Assembly: GCF_000214375.1 (NCBI RefSeq)
Contig: NC_015578.1
Location: 372,001-436,000, forward strand
Direction of reading: 5' to 3'
DNA from: Treponema primitia ZAS-2
Lineage (GTDB): Bacteria > Spirochaetota > Spirochaetia > Treponematales > Breznakiellaceae
Length of the DNA stretch: 64,000 bases
Both the position numbers and the translations under genes were made by a program. Shown piece after piece: positions 7,854 through 17,743 of this stretch (positions within the stretch are counted from its first letter, which is position 1; each line of letters starts with the position of its first letter). The notes under the pieces are model-generated. The model made no database searches. It saw nothing but the letters and a program-made list of their open reading frames with translations, and was not told where the DNA came from.

Positions 7854-10800
7854 TAAGAGAACGATTCCGGAACTGAATGCAGAACAGCAGGCCGCCGCCT
7901 ATTGTAAAGAAAACGCGGTGGTTGCCGCCGGCGCCGGGTCAGGGAAGACTTCGGTACTCGCGAGCCGCTTTGCGTACCTTTTAACCGAAAAAGGGTACCG
8001 GGTAGATCAGATTCTTACCCTTACATTTACAAAGAAAGCTGCGGCGGAAATGTACCAGCGTATTTACAGTACCCTCAGTTTTATTGCAACAAATGATCCT
8101 GGTATCAAAGGGGAGCGGGCGAGAGAGGGTATACGCGAATTTACCCATGCCAGAATACAAACCCTGGATTCTTACAGTGTTTCTATTGTCAAACAGGCGT
8201 CATCCCGGTACGGTATACGCCCTGACTTTACCAATGATGAAGATCGGTGTTATGCCCTGGCCGGAGAAGAAGCTCTGCCCTTTTTAATCGGCCACCGGCA
8301 TCATCCGGCTATTGAGCGCTTGTATTCACAAAAGGACCCAGAGGGCATTGCAAAAGAAATTTTTGCGGATACGGTCTTTAATTTCAGCCATATTGATGAC
8401 CCTCCTGATTTTATGGCGGATGTGAGAAAACAGTTCGATGTAATCTGCGCTGAATGGAAAATATTGACCGGAAAAATCACAGAAAATCTGAATAAACTGG
8501 CGGAGCTCTTTGTCGGTAAGGATGGGGATAAGCTGCTTCCGGATGCGGCCTCCCTGGTTGGTAAATTTACATCCGGAAGTGTTGGCTTTCCTGCTGAAGA
8601 AGAAATTCGCACTTATTTTGATTCGTTGCTGCCACTTGATGATACCGAATGTATTGCTCACTCTGAATCCCATCCAATCAGGACTGCCCTCTTGGAGATA
8701 CTCAAGTTTCTGGGAGAATTATCTTCAATCAATCTGCGCAGGGGCAAGAAAAGTGATAATCCTGCTAAGGATATTATTAAGAAAATTAAGGCCCCTCTAT
8801 TCGGTTCTTTTTCGTCACTGACGGTTTTCTGTATGCAGGCAGGTTTTATACTCTCGGTGATGTCCCTTTTGGGGGATCTTCAGAAGATATACCTTGAAAA
8901 AAAACGGGCTGAAGGAGTCCTCACCTTCACTGATGTGGCCCGGCTTTCCAGGACCATACTCAGGGATCAGAGTGATATCAGAAAAAGTGAAAAGAAGTCT
9001 TTTGAAGCTATCATGATTGATGAGTTTCAGGATAATAACGAACTGCAAAAAGAACTGCTCTTCCTGCTAGCGGAAAACCCGGAACGGATGGATAAGAGTA
9101 TACCCTCTGCCGGGGAACTTGTGCCGGATAAACTCTTTTTTGTGGGGGATGAAAAACAGTCTGTCTACCGTTTCCGGGGCGCCGATGTTTCGGTATTCAG
9201 GAAATTGAAGGATGAACTGGCCTCCGGAGATTTACCCCTTAAAATCAACTATCGATCGGCGCCGGAACTTATTGGGGCTTTTAACACTTTTTTTGGCGGA
9301 AGCGAATTTGATCCCAATGGTGAAAAGCCCTTGGGGGAATTTGCTTCAGTGTTTGCCCCGGCGGGCATTCCCGGTAACGATTCTGATCAGCTTGGTTTAC
9401 CATTGCCCCTTTATGAAGCGGCTTACAGCCCTTTGAAGGCAGGAAGCCTAAATAAAGGGAAGTTCACCGTATGTATACTCAACACCGATGATGACATCTC
9501 TGATGAAATGCCTGCTGGTTCAGGCGGAACCGAGCAACTCATTCCTATTGAGAATGAGGCTCGTTTTACCGCCGAACGTATACAGGCGTTGTTGGCCGAA
9601 AAAAACGAAGCTGGTGAACCAAAGTACAGGCCCGATGATATTGCTGTTCTTTTCCGTGCCCATAGCCCGCAGCAATTGTTTGAGAAACATCTCAGGCTAC
9701 TGAATATTCCCTATGCCAGTGAAGCTATCAATGGGTTTTTTTATGGCGGACCTGTTAATGATATTATGTCTGTACTCCGCCTCGTTGCTTATCCCTTGGA
9801 CACGGAAGCCTATGCGGTGATGCTCCGTTCCCCCTTTGTGGGACTCACTCTGCAAGGCCTTGCTGTCTGTCTTGCGGTTTTTAGCCGGGCAGCGGATAAA
9901 GACGTAGAAGCTCTCCCTCCGCAGCCTTTCTCCGATGATGCCCTCTCCCGGCTTTCAGAAACAGAGCAGGCTAAATTTATCTGTGGCCGGGAACTGTACC
10001 GGCGTATCCGCGGAAAGGCGTCCCAGGAAACAGTAAGCGCCCTAGTCAGCGAGTTATGGTACACCGAAGGGTACCGGTATGAGACTGAATGGCATTCCCA
10101 GACGATTGTTTACCGTGAATTGTATGACTATCTGTTTCACCTTGCTGCTAAAACTGACGAGGACGGGCTGGGGCTTGCCGCTTTTACCGATTCAATACAA
10201 AACCTGCGGGATAGCGGCGGGAAGCTGGAGAAAATTGATATTCCTCTGGAACGTTCCGGCGCAGTGCGGTTGATGACCGTCCATAAAAGTAAAGGCCTTG
10301 AATTTCCCGTAGTATTTCTTTGCGGCTGCGGCAAGTGGAGTAAAAGGGGCGGCGATTCTGCTGATGTGTATGAAACCACTATTGGAGGTGTATCTTTTAA
10401 TCCCCCCATGCCGTCGGATTGTTCAGGCATACCCGGTGTTAAGAGAAATTTTTTCTATGAGCATTCTTCCGCAGAAGAAAAGCGAAAAAAAACAGCGGAA
10501 CTGCGGCGTCTCCTCTATGTTGCCATGACCAGGGCAGAGAAGGAATTATACGTCACGGGAAGTTTGAATCTTGGAGAATCCGAGGGTGATTTTTCACTTC
10601 TCCTGAAGGCTTTTGTTGATAAACAGCGGACGAAGATTAAGCCGGCTGAACGTATCGCCGGAGACCTCATCCTGGATAATGACACTTTCTTCGGTCTGTT
10701 TCTCCCTGCCCTGGGGGATCATATTTCAGCAGATGGATTGACTGCCCAGCCGTCTTTTTTTAACCTGGAACCTATTCCGGTATATACCGAAGATTATATT

Positions 10801-11655
10801 AATAGCCGGGAGCACCAGGGGACCCTGTTCTTCAATGACCGTAAAGGAATTGGCGCGTTTATAGAAAAGGCGGCGCCGTTTTATAATTCCGCAGAGATAA
10901 TTACTACTTTAAAAATCGAGAACAAACACCGAACTCCCACATCTTTCCGGGAATTGAATAAGTCAGATGATGTATCACTTAGTTTTACTGTGGATAAAAA
11001 CTATTCTGGTGAAAGCAGCGATGAAATATTCAGTAAAGTCGATGGTGTCCTCAAGCGATTTGCCCTGGAAGGGGATGGTAGAGAAACCGGCCCTGGAGCG
11101 GTTCCCCCCCGGGAGGCATCATTCACCCCCGCTGATTTCGGGACCATTGCCCACGCCTGTGTGGAAGCCCTGATGAACCATATAATACCGGAGATACCTT
11201 CCAGGCTTGCAGGTCCCCTTTCCCCCCAGGAAGCAGATACCCTTCTTGATGCGGGGGTGAAGCTTGCAAAACGATTCCTTTCATCATCCCTGGGAAAAGC
11301 TGCTGAAGGCGCGTCTTTACGGAAAAGCGAATACCGGTTCCGGAGCCTCTACGGAGAGACCGGGCATGCGCAGCATACCGGGCATGCAGAGCATGCCTTC
11401 ATAAACGGGACCATTGACCTTCTGTTTGAGAATGGGGAAGCCGTTTATGTGGTGGACTTTAAAACCGACAGCCGGGAAGACCCTGCCGAACATGCCGCGC
11501 AGATGGCTTTTTATTATAAGGCAGCCATGGATCTTTTGGGTTTTCCCCATAAAAAGGATTGCCGGGTATTCCTCTTTTATCTCCGTACCGGACACGCGGT
11601 GGAAATGACCCAAGCGGCGAAGCAATTCAATCTGGAAAAAATATTTCACCTTTGA
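7846..11655 (+). CDS. addA: AddA-type helicase-nuclease subunit (UvrD superfamily)
   Basis: A 1269-residue UvrD/Rep-family 3'-5' helicase fused to a PD-(D/E)XK nuclease, the catalytic motor of AddAB. Motifs in order: Walker A GAGSGKT (~residues 29-35), Ia TLTFTKKAAAEM, Walker B IMIDEFQD (~389), motif III FFVGDEKQSVYRFRGAD, motif V VHKSKGLEFPVVFL, motif VI LLYVAMTRAEKELYV, and the nuclease motif VYVVDFKTD (~1204). The GTG start lies within the 3' end of addB, with GGAG a few bases before. It is followed 12 bp later by tex. Confidence 0.93.
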   Translation: MGDKRTIPELNAEQQAAAYCKENAVVAAGAGSGKTSVLASRFAYLLTEKGYRVDQILTLTFTKKAAAEMYQRIYSTLSFIATNDPGIKGERAREGIREFTHARIQTLDSYSVSIVKQASSRYGIRPDFTNDEDRCYALAGEEALPFLIGHRHHPAIERLYSQKDPEGIAKEIFADTVFNFSHIDDPPDFMADVRKQFDVICAEWKILTGKITENLNKLAELFVGKDGDKLLPDAASLVGKFTSGSVGFPAEEEIRTYFDSLLPLDDTECIAHSESHPIRTALLEILKFLGELSSINLRRGKKSDNPAKDIIKKIKAPLFGSFSSLTVFCMQAGFILSVMSLLGDLQKIYLEKKRAEGVLTFTDVARLSRTILRDQSDIRKSEKKSFEAIMIDEFQDNNELQKELLFLLAENPERMDKSIPSAGELVPDKLFFVGDEKQSVYRFRGADVSVFRKLKDELASGDLPLKINYRSAPELIGAFNTFFGGSEFDPNGEKPLGEFASVFAPAGIPGNDSDQLGLPLPLYEAAYSPLKAGSLNKGKFTVCILNTDDDISDEMPAGSGGTEQLIPIENEARFTAERIQALLAEKNEAGEPKYRPDDIAVLFRAHSPQQLFEKHLRLLNIPYASEAINGFFYGGPVNDIMSVLRLVAYPLDTEAYAVMLRSPFVGLTLQGLAVCLAVFSRAADKDVEALPPQPFSDDALSRLSETEQAKFICGRELYRRIRGKASQETVSALVSELWYTEGYRYETEWHSQTIVYRELYDYLFHLAAKTDEDGLGLAAFTDSIQNLRDSGGKLEKIDIPLERSGAVRLMTVHKSKGLEFPVVFLCGCGKWSKRGGDSADVYETTIGGVSFNPPMPSDCSGIPGVKRNFFYEHSSAEEKRKKTAELRRLLYVAMTRAEKELYVTGSLNLGESEGDFSLLLKAFVDKQRTKIKPAERIAGDLILDNDTFFGLFLPALGDHISADGLTAQPSFFNLEPIPVYTEDYINSREHQGTLFFNDRKGIGAFIEKAAPFYNSAEIITTLKIENKHRTPTSFRELNKSDDVSLSFTVDKNYSGESSDEIFSKVDGVLKRFALEGDGRETGPGAVPPREASFTPADFGTIAHACVEALMNHIIPEIPSRLAGPLSPQEADTLLDAGVKLAKRFLSSSLGKAAEGASLRKSEYRFRSLYGETGHAQHTGHAEHAFINGTIDLLFENGEAVYVVDFKTDSREDPAEHAAQMAFYYKAAMDLLGFPHKKDCRVFLFYLRTGHAVEMTQAAKQFNLEKIFHL

Positions 11656-11661
11656 TACAAT
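11633..11661 (+). promoter_or_regulatory. Possible internal promoter for tex
   Basis: TGGAAA (11633-11638), 17-bp spacer, TACAAT (11656-11661). The predicted start falls on the tex ATG at 11668, which has only a weak GGA upstream. The -35 match is poor; the -10 is good. Confidence 0.35.
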
Positions 11662-11667
11662 GGATAA

Positions 11668-14190
11668 ATGGAATTAACGCAAGAATTTATCGACGGCCTC
11701 ACGGTCAACGAAGTGAACATCATGAAGGGTATCGCTGAAAAGCTGGGGGTTAACCTGGGGCAGGTTTCGGCGGTTGTGGGTCTTTTGGCTGAGGGGAGCA
11801 CGGTCCCCTTTATCGCCCGGTACCGGAAAGAGCAGACCGGCACCCTGGATGAGGTCCAGGTCCGGGATGTGGACCATCTTTTTTCCAGTGGGAAGAACCT
11901 GGAAACCCGGCGACTGGAGATTGTCCGTGGGATTTTTGATCAGGGAAAGCTTACGGAGCCCCTCTATGAGAATATCACCAAGGCCGCCACCCTGACGGAG
12001 CTTGAGGATATATATGCCCCCTATAAGCGGAAGAAAAAGACCCGTGGTATGGTGGCTGCTGAGAAGGGCCTGGAGCCCCTAGCGGAGGCCATGCTGGAGC
12101 TGGCGGATGCCGCCCTGGTAGCAAAGGCGGCGGAGTTTATCACCGAAAACGCCGAGAACCCCACACTGTCCGTGGCCAGCGCCGAAGAGGCCCTTCAAGG
12201 GGCCATGGACATACTCGCCGAGCGAGCTGCCCAGGAACCGGAGAACCGGGCCTCCATTAAGAGCTTCTATAGAACGGACGGGCGGATCATTGTCAAGGGG
12301 ATCGGGGACGATGAGGTCAAGAAGACTTCCACCTATCAGATGTACTGGGACTATACAGAATCTCTTTCCCAGATCAAGCCCCACCGGGTGCTGGCGGTGA
12401 ACCGGGGCGAGCGGGAAAACCTTCTTGAAGTTACCATTGATGTGGACGAAAATACCGCAGCAGAACTGTTGCAGAGAAAGTACGTTTTGAACAACGATTA
12501 TCATAAAACCGCCATCGAGGACGGGCTTAAGCGGCTCCTCTCCCCGGCGGTGATCCGGGAAATCCGGGGGGATCAGGGGGATACTGCGGATGATCACGGA
12601 ATTTCTGTGTTCAGCCAGAACCTCAAAAACCTTCTGATGCAGCAGCCCATCAAGGGGACCCGGGTGCTGGGTATTGACCCGGGTATCAGGACCGGAACCA
12701 AATGCGCCTTCCTGGATGATACCGGAAAGTACTTGGCTAATTTTGTTATCTATAATCACAAAATCGAAGAAGCAAAACGGCTCCTTCTGAATGGTATTAA
12801 AAATTACGATGTGCAGCTTATCGCCGTGGGGAACGGAACCGGTTCCAAGGATGTGCAGGAAGTCGTCACTGCGGTGATCGCCGAGAACAATCTTGAGGTC
12901 CTCTATACCGTGGTGGACGAGGACGGTGCTTCGGTGTACTCCGCCAGTGATATTGCCCGGGAGGAATTTCCCGAACTGGACCTGACCATACGGGGGGCCA
13001 TCTCTATAGGGCGGCGTCTCCAGGACCCCCTGGCTGAATTGGTAAAGATCGATCCCAAGTCTATCGGGGTAGGGCTCTACCAGCATGATGTGAACCAAAA
13101 GAAACTCTCCGAAACCCTGGACGAAGTGGTCTCTTCGGTGGTGAACAACGTTGGTGTCAACCTCAATACCGCAAGCGCCTCCCTGCTCCGGTATGTGTCA
13201 GGCATCAACGGCCCCCTGGCAAAGAAGATCGTCAAGTACCGGGATGAGAAGGGGAAGATCGCCTCCCGTGAAGAGCTGACCTCGGTACCCGGCATGGGCC
13301 CGAAAAGCTTTGAACAGTGCGCAGGTTTCCTCAAGATACCAGAAAGCGCTAACCCCCTGGACAATACCTGGGTTCACCCGGAAAATTACGCCATAGCCAA
13401 GATTATCAGGGATACTATTACCGCCACAGGCAATCTCGCCTCTGTGGAAAGCAAGGCTTTACAGGAACAGTACGGGGTGGGAAGCACCACCATCAGTGAT
13501 ATTGTGGAGGAACTCAAAAAGCCCAACCGGGACCCTCGTGAAGGCTATCCTAAACCCATTATGCAGAAGGGGGTGGTAAACTTTGAGGACCTTAGTGAAG
13601 GGATGATGATCACCGGAAAGATAAAGAACGTGGTTGACTTCGGCGCCTTTGTGGACCTGGGCATTAAAGAAACGGCATTGGTGCACATTTCCGAACTGAG
13701 CGACCATTTTGTGAAGGATCCCATGGACGCGGTCAAGGTGGGGGATGTGCTGGAATTCCGCATCATCGGCCTGGACCTGGACCGCCGCCGGATCAGCCTT
13801 TCCCGGAAAAGTCCCGGCGCAGATACTGGCGGACATGGCGCTGCCGGACAGAGCAGCAATGCTGCCGCCGGGCCTGGCGGAGAGGGCCGGAAAAAAGTGG
13901 TGGTGGTGAAGAAGGGCGATACCGCCGGAAACCCCGGCCACGGTAATGGGGGCAGTGCAGGGGGAAGGAGCGGCGGCAGTTCTGGTAACAGCGGTAATGC
14001 AGGCGCCGGCGGAAGGGCCGGTAGCGGCCCCGGAAACGGAGATACCCGTCCGAATAGAAGCGGCGCTTATGCCGGCAGGGGCGGCGCAGATTCCCAGCGT
14101 TCCTCCAGAGACCGCCCCCCCGCCGATGACGATGGCACCATGTACAATCCCTTTGCGGAAGCCTTTAAGAAAATGAAGGAAAAGAAGTAG
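11668..14190 (+). CDS. tex: Tex-family RNA-binding transcription accessory protein
   Basis: An 840-residue cytoplasmic Tex protein. Domains in order: N-terminal helical region with TVPFIARYRKEQTGTLDE; YqgF/RNase-H-like fold around RVLGIDPGIRTGTKCAFLD (~residues 330-350); helix-hairpin-helix segments (~500-560, SREELTSVPGMGPKSFEQCA); and an S1 RNA-binding domain (~645-712, GMMITGKIKNVVDFGAFVDL). Unlike most Tex proteins, it continues for about 125 residues as a Gly/Ser/Arg-rich low-complexity tail ending in a charged helix. Tex acts in transcription and RNA metabolism; the exact reaction is not settled. It is followed five bases later by rsmG. Confidence 0.94.
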   Translation: MELTQEFIDGLTVNEVNIMKGIAEKLGVNLGQVSAVVGLLAEGSTVPFIARYRKEQTGTLDEVQVRDVDHLFSSGKNLETRRLEIVRGIFDQGKLTEPLYENITKAATLTELEDIYAPYKRKKKTRGMVAAEKGLEPLAEAMLELADAALVAKAAEFITENAENPTLSVASAEEALQGAMDILAERAAQEPENRASIKSFYRTDGRIIVKGIGDDEVKKTSTYQMYWDYTESLSQIKPHRVLAVNRGERENLLEVTIDVDENTAAELLQRKYVLNNDYHKTAIEDGLKRLLSPAVIREIRGDQGDTADDHGISVFSQNLKNLLMQQPIKGTRVLGIDPGIRTGTKCAFLDDTGKYLANFVIYNHKIEEAKRLLLNGIKNYDVQLIAVGNGTGSKDVQEVVTAVIAENNLEVLYTVVDEDGASVYSASDIAREEFPELDLTIRGAISIGRRLQDPLAELVKIDPKSIGVGLYQHDVNQKKLSETLDEVVSSVVNNVGVNLNTASASLLRYVSGINGPLAKKIVKYRDEKGKIASREELTSVPGMGPKSFEQCAGFLKIPESANPLDNTWVHPENYAIAKIIRDTITATGNLASVESKALQEQYGVGSTTISDIVEELKKPNRDPREGYPKPIMQKGVVNFEDLSEGMMITGKIKNVVDFGAFVDLGIKETALVHISELSDHFVKDPMDAVKVGDVLEFRIIGLDLDRRRISLSRKSPGADTGGHGAAGQSSNAAAGPGGEGRKKVVVVKKGDTAGNPGHGNGGSAGGRSGGSSGNSGNAGAGGRAGSGPGNGDTRPNRSGAYAGRGGADSQRSSRDRPPADDDGTMYNPFAEAFKKMKEKK

Positions 14191-14195
14191 GCGGT

Positions 14196-14993
14196 ATGAC
14201 GCCGGAATCTGCGAAGCTTCCCGCAGCACATCCAGCGAAGCTCCCCGCGGACATGGAGCTCTTGCGGGAAGGACTCCTAAAGCTGCGGGAAGCGGATAAA
14301 GATGCAGACCGTCTTTTGGGTCCCCGCATGGAAGAAATTATAAGCCTACTCAACAGATATACTGATGAGATAGAACTCTTCAACCCTGCCTACGGACTGG
14401 TAGGCGCTGCGGACCGGCAGGAACTGACGGTAAAGCATATCCTGGATTCCCTTGCCCCAATAGAGATACTCCTGCGTATTATGGAGGCTCATTTTCCGGA
14501 CGCCGGTTTCCCGGGCAGTGGGCAGTCGGCTGAAAGCCCGGACCAGGCGCTGGAAACACATATCCTACGAATTGCCGATGTGGGTTCCGGTGCGGGTTTT
14601 CCGGGTATACCCCTGGCTGTAGCTATGCCGAACTGTTCCTTTACATTGATTGAGCGCATGGGCCGCCGGGTGGGCTTTCTTAAAAACACTCTGGCAGTTC
14701 TGGGGCTGTCCAATGCGGGGATCGAGGAAAAGGAAATGGAACGAGCCGCCCCGGCTCGTTTTGATCTCATTACTTTTCGTGCGTTCCGGCCCTTGGAATC
14801 GGATATAATTAAAGGATTGTTCCGGCTCCTTGCCCCTGGAGGAATACTTGCGGCTTACAAAGGGCGGCGGGATAAAATAGAAGAAGAAATGAAAATGGTA
14901 CAGGACTTCACAGTTACCTGGGACATATATCCCTGCCCCGTCCCTTTTCTTGATGAAGAGCGCCACCTGGTGGTAATATGCAGAAAGTCATAA
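14196..14993 (+). CDS. rsmG: 16S rRNA (guanine-527-N7)-methyltransferase RsmG (GidB)
   Basis: SAM-dependent methylation of G527 of 16S rRNA. The SAM-binding signature is IADVGSGAGFPGIPLAVAM, followed by the FTLIERMGRRVGFLKNTL strand-helix typical of GidB, and ITFRAFRPLE. At 265 residues it is longer than the usual ~210, mainly through an N-terminal extension of ~30 residues and an acidic insert before the SAM motif. It starts five bases after tex and its last 16 bases overlap the DUF3943 gene. Confidence 0.93.
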   Translation: MTPESAKLPAAHPAKLPADMELLREGLLKLREADKDADRLLGPRMEEIISLLNRYTDEIELFNPAYGLVGAADRQELTVKHILDSLAPIEILLRIMEAHFPDAGFPGSGQSAESPDQALETHILRIADVGSGAGFPGIPLAVAMPNCSFTLIERMGRRVGFLKNTLAVLGLSNAGIEEKEMERAAPARFDLITFRAFRPLESDIIKGLFRLLAPGGILAAYKGRRDKIEEEMKMVQDFTVTWDIYPCPVPFLDEERHLVVICRKS

Positions 14994-16363
14994 TACTTTT
15001 AGTTTTGTTTTTGGCAATATTCGGACAGATTGGTGCACAGGAAACAGAGGGCACAGAAGATGAAAAGAAATCATTGTACCCGGCTTTGCTTGGCGGAGTG
15101 TTTACAAATACTGTATTCCATTTAACAAGCCGGCTATTCGGAGCAGATTTTGCCCAGACAAGTTTAGAAAGCATTAAAACGAATCTTGAATCTCCGTGGA
15201 TATGGGATAGCGATGCATTTTTGTTTAACCATCCCGGGCATCCGTATCAGGGCGGATTGTACCATGCGGCGGCCCGCTCAAATGGTTTTAATTTTTACGA
15301 ATCTATTCTCTTTGATGCGACAGGAAGTTTAACATGGGAATTATTTGGTGAAACTGATATTCCTTCGTTAAATGACCTGGTTGTTACTACTTTTGGCGGT
15401 GCAGCCTTCGGTGAAATGCTTCATCTTCTTTATTTGGAGATAGATAACCCCTGGGCAGCTGCTTTGGTAAGCCCAATGGATGCGCTTAATAATGCAGTAT
15501 TGCAAAAAAAGCCGCCAAGGACAAACAACCTCTATTATATTTCCGCATCTTTAGCGCCGGGATGGATACGATCAATTAAAGAAGACAGGCAGATACTGCG
15601 CCAACTTCGGGATAGTGATATTAATCTGACACCGTCTAATATATATACAATAAATATGGACGGAGAAGTAATTTACGGAGATCCGTTTATTCATAATTCG
15701 AAGAAACCTTATTCTCAATTTGAAGTTAAATGGCAGCTGGGTGGTTCATTTGATTTTTCATGGTTTGACTGGACTTTACTAACCGATGGTTATCTTATAT
15801 CAATTAATCCAATAGATACGGAAAAAAATAGTTTATCCACAGGATTATCCATGCAATATGATATGATTGTAGGCAATAACACTAATTTTGCCAGTAATGC
15901 GCTTGACTGGTCGCAAAAATGGAAGCATACATTTAAAAATACTACCCTGGAATTAAAAACGCATATCGGATGGACATTTCTCGGTTCATCAGAATACTAC
16001 CCTTTTGCGGAATTGTCGGGCATGAATTTAGATCCCCATGAAACGGATAATGATTACGGAATAGGCGGTAATGGGAAAATATTTTTTACCTTACAAAATT
16101 CAAAATATGGAAAATTGACACTGGGATCATGTAACTATTTACTCTATATAATCCCTTGGAATAAACCCGAGTCCAAAGGCAGAGAATATTTGCATATGTC
16201 CTTTTTTGAATACGCTTATTCATTTACAGAAAAATTTTCTATCTTTGTAAATGATTCGCTGTATATAAAGACCGGAACATCGCATAGAAGAGCTAATGTG
16301 GTCTCTGTTGCCGATCGCATTCTTCTTGGTGTACAATGGACATTTTTAAACAAAAACCTATAG
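14978..16363 (+). CDS. DUF3943 outer-membrane protein with signal peptide
   Basis: A 461-residue protein with an N-terminal signal peptide (hydrophobic VIILLVLFLAIFGQIGA, likely cleaved before QETEG). The DUF3943 signature reads WDSDAFLFNHPGHPYQGGLY, then AARSNGFNFYESI and PSLNDLVVTTFGG. The remainder has alternating beta-strand character suggesting an outer-membrane or periplasmic barrel; function unknown. The ATG overlaps the rsmG 3' end by 16 bases. Base composition is clearly more AT-rich than the upstream genes, suggesting a separate origin although the overlap ties it to their transcript. Confidence 0.8.
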   Translation: MQKVIILLVLFLAIFGQIGAQETEGTEDEKKSLYPALLGGVFTNTVFHLTSRLFGADFAQTSLESIKTNLESPWIWDSDAFLFNHPGHPYQGGLYHAAARSNGFNFYESILFDATGSLTWELFGETDIPSLNDLVVTTFGGAAFGEMLHLLYLEIDNPWAAALVSPMDALNNAVLQKKPPRTNNLYYISASLAPGWIRSIKEDRQILRQLRDSDINLTPSNIYTINMDGEVIYGDPFIHNSKKPYSQFEVKWQLGGSFDFSWFDWTLLTDGYLISINPIDTEKNSLSTGLSMQYDMIVGNNTNFASNALDWSQKWKHTFKNTTLELKTHIGWTFLGSSEYYPFAELSGMNLDPHETDNDYGIGGNGKIFFTLQNSKYGKLTLGSCNYLLYIIPWNKPESKGREYLHMSFFEYAYSFTEKFSIFVNDSLYIKTGTSHRRANVVSVADRILLGVQWTFLNKNL

Positions 16364-16450
16364 GGATTTTTTGAAAATACAGTTTCAGGGGCGCCCTTTG
16401 GGGTAAAATTAAATAATGAACTGAGCCAAATTAAAAATGCCCTAATGAAC

Positions 16451-16496
16451 TTGACAAACTAATCATATTAGTTATATATTATGTATATTAGTTTGT
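16451..16496 (+). promoter_or_regulatory. Promoter with palindromic TetR-type operator
   Basis: -35 TTGACA (16451-16456), 18-bp spacer, -10 TATATT (16475-16480). A 10-bp inverted repeat, ACAAACTAAT (16454-16463) and ATTAGTTTGT (16487-16496), brackets the -10. A further inner ATTAGT (16467-16472) makes a perfect ACTAAT-CAT-ATTAGT dyad with the left arm. A repressor bound here would block RNA polymerase. The adjacent tetR gene is the obvious candidate for autoregulation. Confidence 0.75.
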
Positions 16497-16508
16497 AAGG
16501 AAAGCAGT

Positions 16509-17099
16509 ATGGGGCAAAAAAGAGGATTGGATGATGAGGCGATTCTTTCTGCAGCGGTAACTCTTACCGAATCCCAGGGCTTTGAAGGCTTGAGTCTGCA
16601 AAGCCTGGCTGCCGCTTTGGAGGTAAAACCGCCGTCCCTCTATAACCATATCAATGGCCTGGAAGATTTGCGGATACGCCTGGCTCAATTTGCCCTGGAG
16701 TTCATGGAAAAGAGTATCCGGGACAGGGTTGTGGGCCGCTCCCGGGAACAGGCGATCAGGGAAATTGCGACGGCCTACCGGGATTTTGCAAAAAAACACC
16801 CCGAATTGTATAAAGCCTTCTCCATTATACCCCAGTCGGAAAATGCTGAACTCAAGGAAACGGCCCATTCCCTGCAAAATACATTATTCCGGATTCTGGA
16901 ACCCTACAAATTGAAACCCAATGATGAAATACACTTTATCCGTTTTATACGGAGCAGCCTGCATGGATTTGTCTCCCTTGAAGCCATGGGGTTCTTTCGC
17001 CAAGGCCGCGGAGTGCATAAAGAGGCAAGTTTCAACGAAATAGTAAATATGTTTATTATTATGCTGAAAAACTACCAAAAAAAGAGAGTGCGCCTATGA
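16509..17099 (+). CDS. TetR/AcrR-family transcriptional regulator
   Basis: A 196-residue repressor. The N-terminal TetR helix-turn-helix reads AILSAAVTLTESQGFEGLSL followed by LAAALEVKPPSLYNHINGLE. The ligand-binding half resembles the WHG/TetR_C_33 subgroup (SSLHGFVSLEAMGFF). AAGGAAAG provides the ribosome site. It is the first gene of a four-gene run and overlaps the next by four bases (ATGA). The operator at 16451-16496 indicates that it controls itself and the downstream exporter genes. The inducer is unknown. Confidence 0.9.
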   Translation: MGQKRGLDDEAILSAAVTLTESQGFEGLSLQSLAAALEVKPPSLYNHINGLEDLRIRLAQFALEFMEKSIRDRVVGRSREQAIREIATAYRDFAKKHPELYKAFSIIPQSENAELKETAHSLQNTLFRILEPYKLKPNDEIHFIRFIRSSLHGFVSLEAMGFFRQGRGVHKEASFNEIVNMFIIMLKNYQKKRVRL

Positions 17100-17743
17100 A
17101 AATAGCTGAGGGTATCTATTCTCTGGACTGTGCAGGGCATGGTCATGTATTTTACCTCGAGGATGAACAAACCCTGATTGACACAGGTATGCCGAATAAG
17201 GGACGGCGTATTTTGAAGGAACTCTCCCGGCTCGGCATAAAACCGGAAGGCATAAAACGGATTTTTTTAACCCACCACGATGTGGATCATGCCGGTAATG
17301 TTCGGTTTCTTGAAGAAAAAGCCGGAGCCGAAATTTTTATCGGTAAAGAAGATCTACCCTATCTTATGAACCAAAGGGCAAGGCCGGGAATAAAAAAATA
17401 CCTGACAAAACTTTTAGGGCTAGTTCCTCCAAAGCACGCCAAGACATTCGAGGTTATGGGGAATTCCTCTGGGATACAGACGTATTATACGCCAGGACAC
17501 ACTCCTGGGCATCATGTTTTTCTTTATGGGGGCATACTTTTTGCAGGTGATCTTTTCAGGATTGAAGGGGATCGTGTAAAAGCCATGAATCCCAAAATGA
17601 ACTGGAATGGGGATATTCTGGGGAATTCCATTTCCCTGATCAAGGAAATTCCGTTTACTGTTGTCTGCCCGTCCCATGGAAATCCTATGACGAGAGAAAA
17701 AATGCTGCCGCTTATTGAAGAATTAGGAGGAAAACAACCATGA
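17096..17743 (+). CDS. MBL-fold metallo-hydrolase
   Basis: A 215-residue metallo-beta-lactamase-fold protein. The metal-binding motif is LTHHDVDHAGN (~residues 60-70), with the later ligands in TPGHTPGHHVFLYGG and LFAGDLF and the last His in CPSHGNP. It is of the general hydrolase type (glyoxalase II/lactonase-like) rather than a true lactamase; the substrate cannot be assigned. It overlaps tetR and the next gene by four bases each, so it is translationally coupled in the efflux operon and may act on the same compound. Confidence 0.88.
   Translation: MKIAEGIYSLDCAGHGHVFYLEDEQTLIDTGMPNKGRRILKELSRLGIKPEGIKRIFLTHHDVDHAGNVRFLEEKAGAEIFIGKEDLPYLMNQRARPGIKKYLTKLLGLVPPKHAKTFEVMGNSSGIQTYYTPGHTPGHHVFLYGGILFAGDLFRIEGDRVKAMNPKMNWNGDILGNSISLIKEIPFTVVCPSHGNPMTREKMLPLIEELGGKQP

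Noticed and set aside
12079-13098. 339-residue minus-strand frame inside tex
   Set aside because: Exact antisense shadow of conserved Tex codons; no family match and Tex is certain on the + strand.
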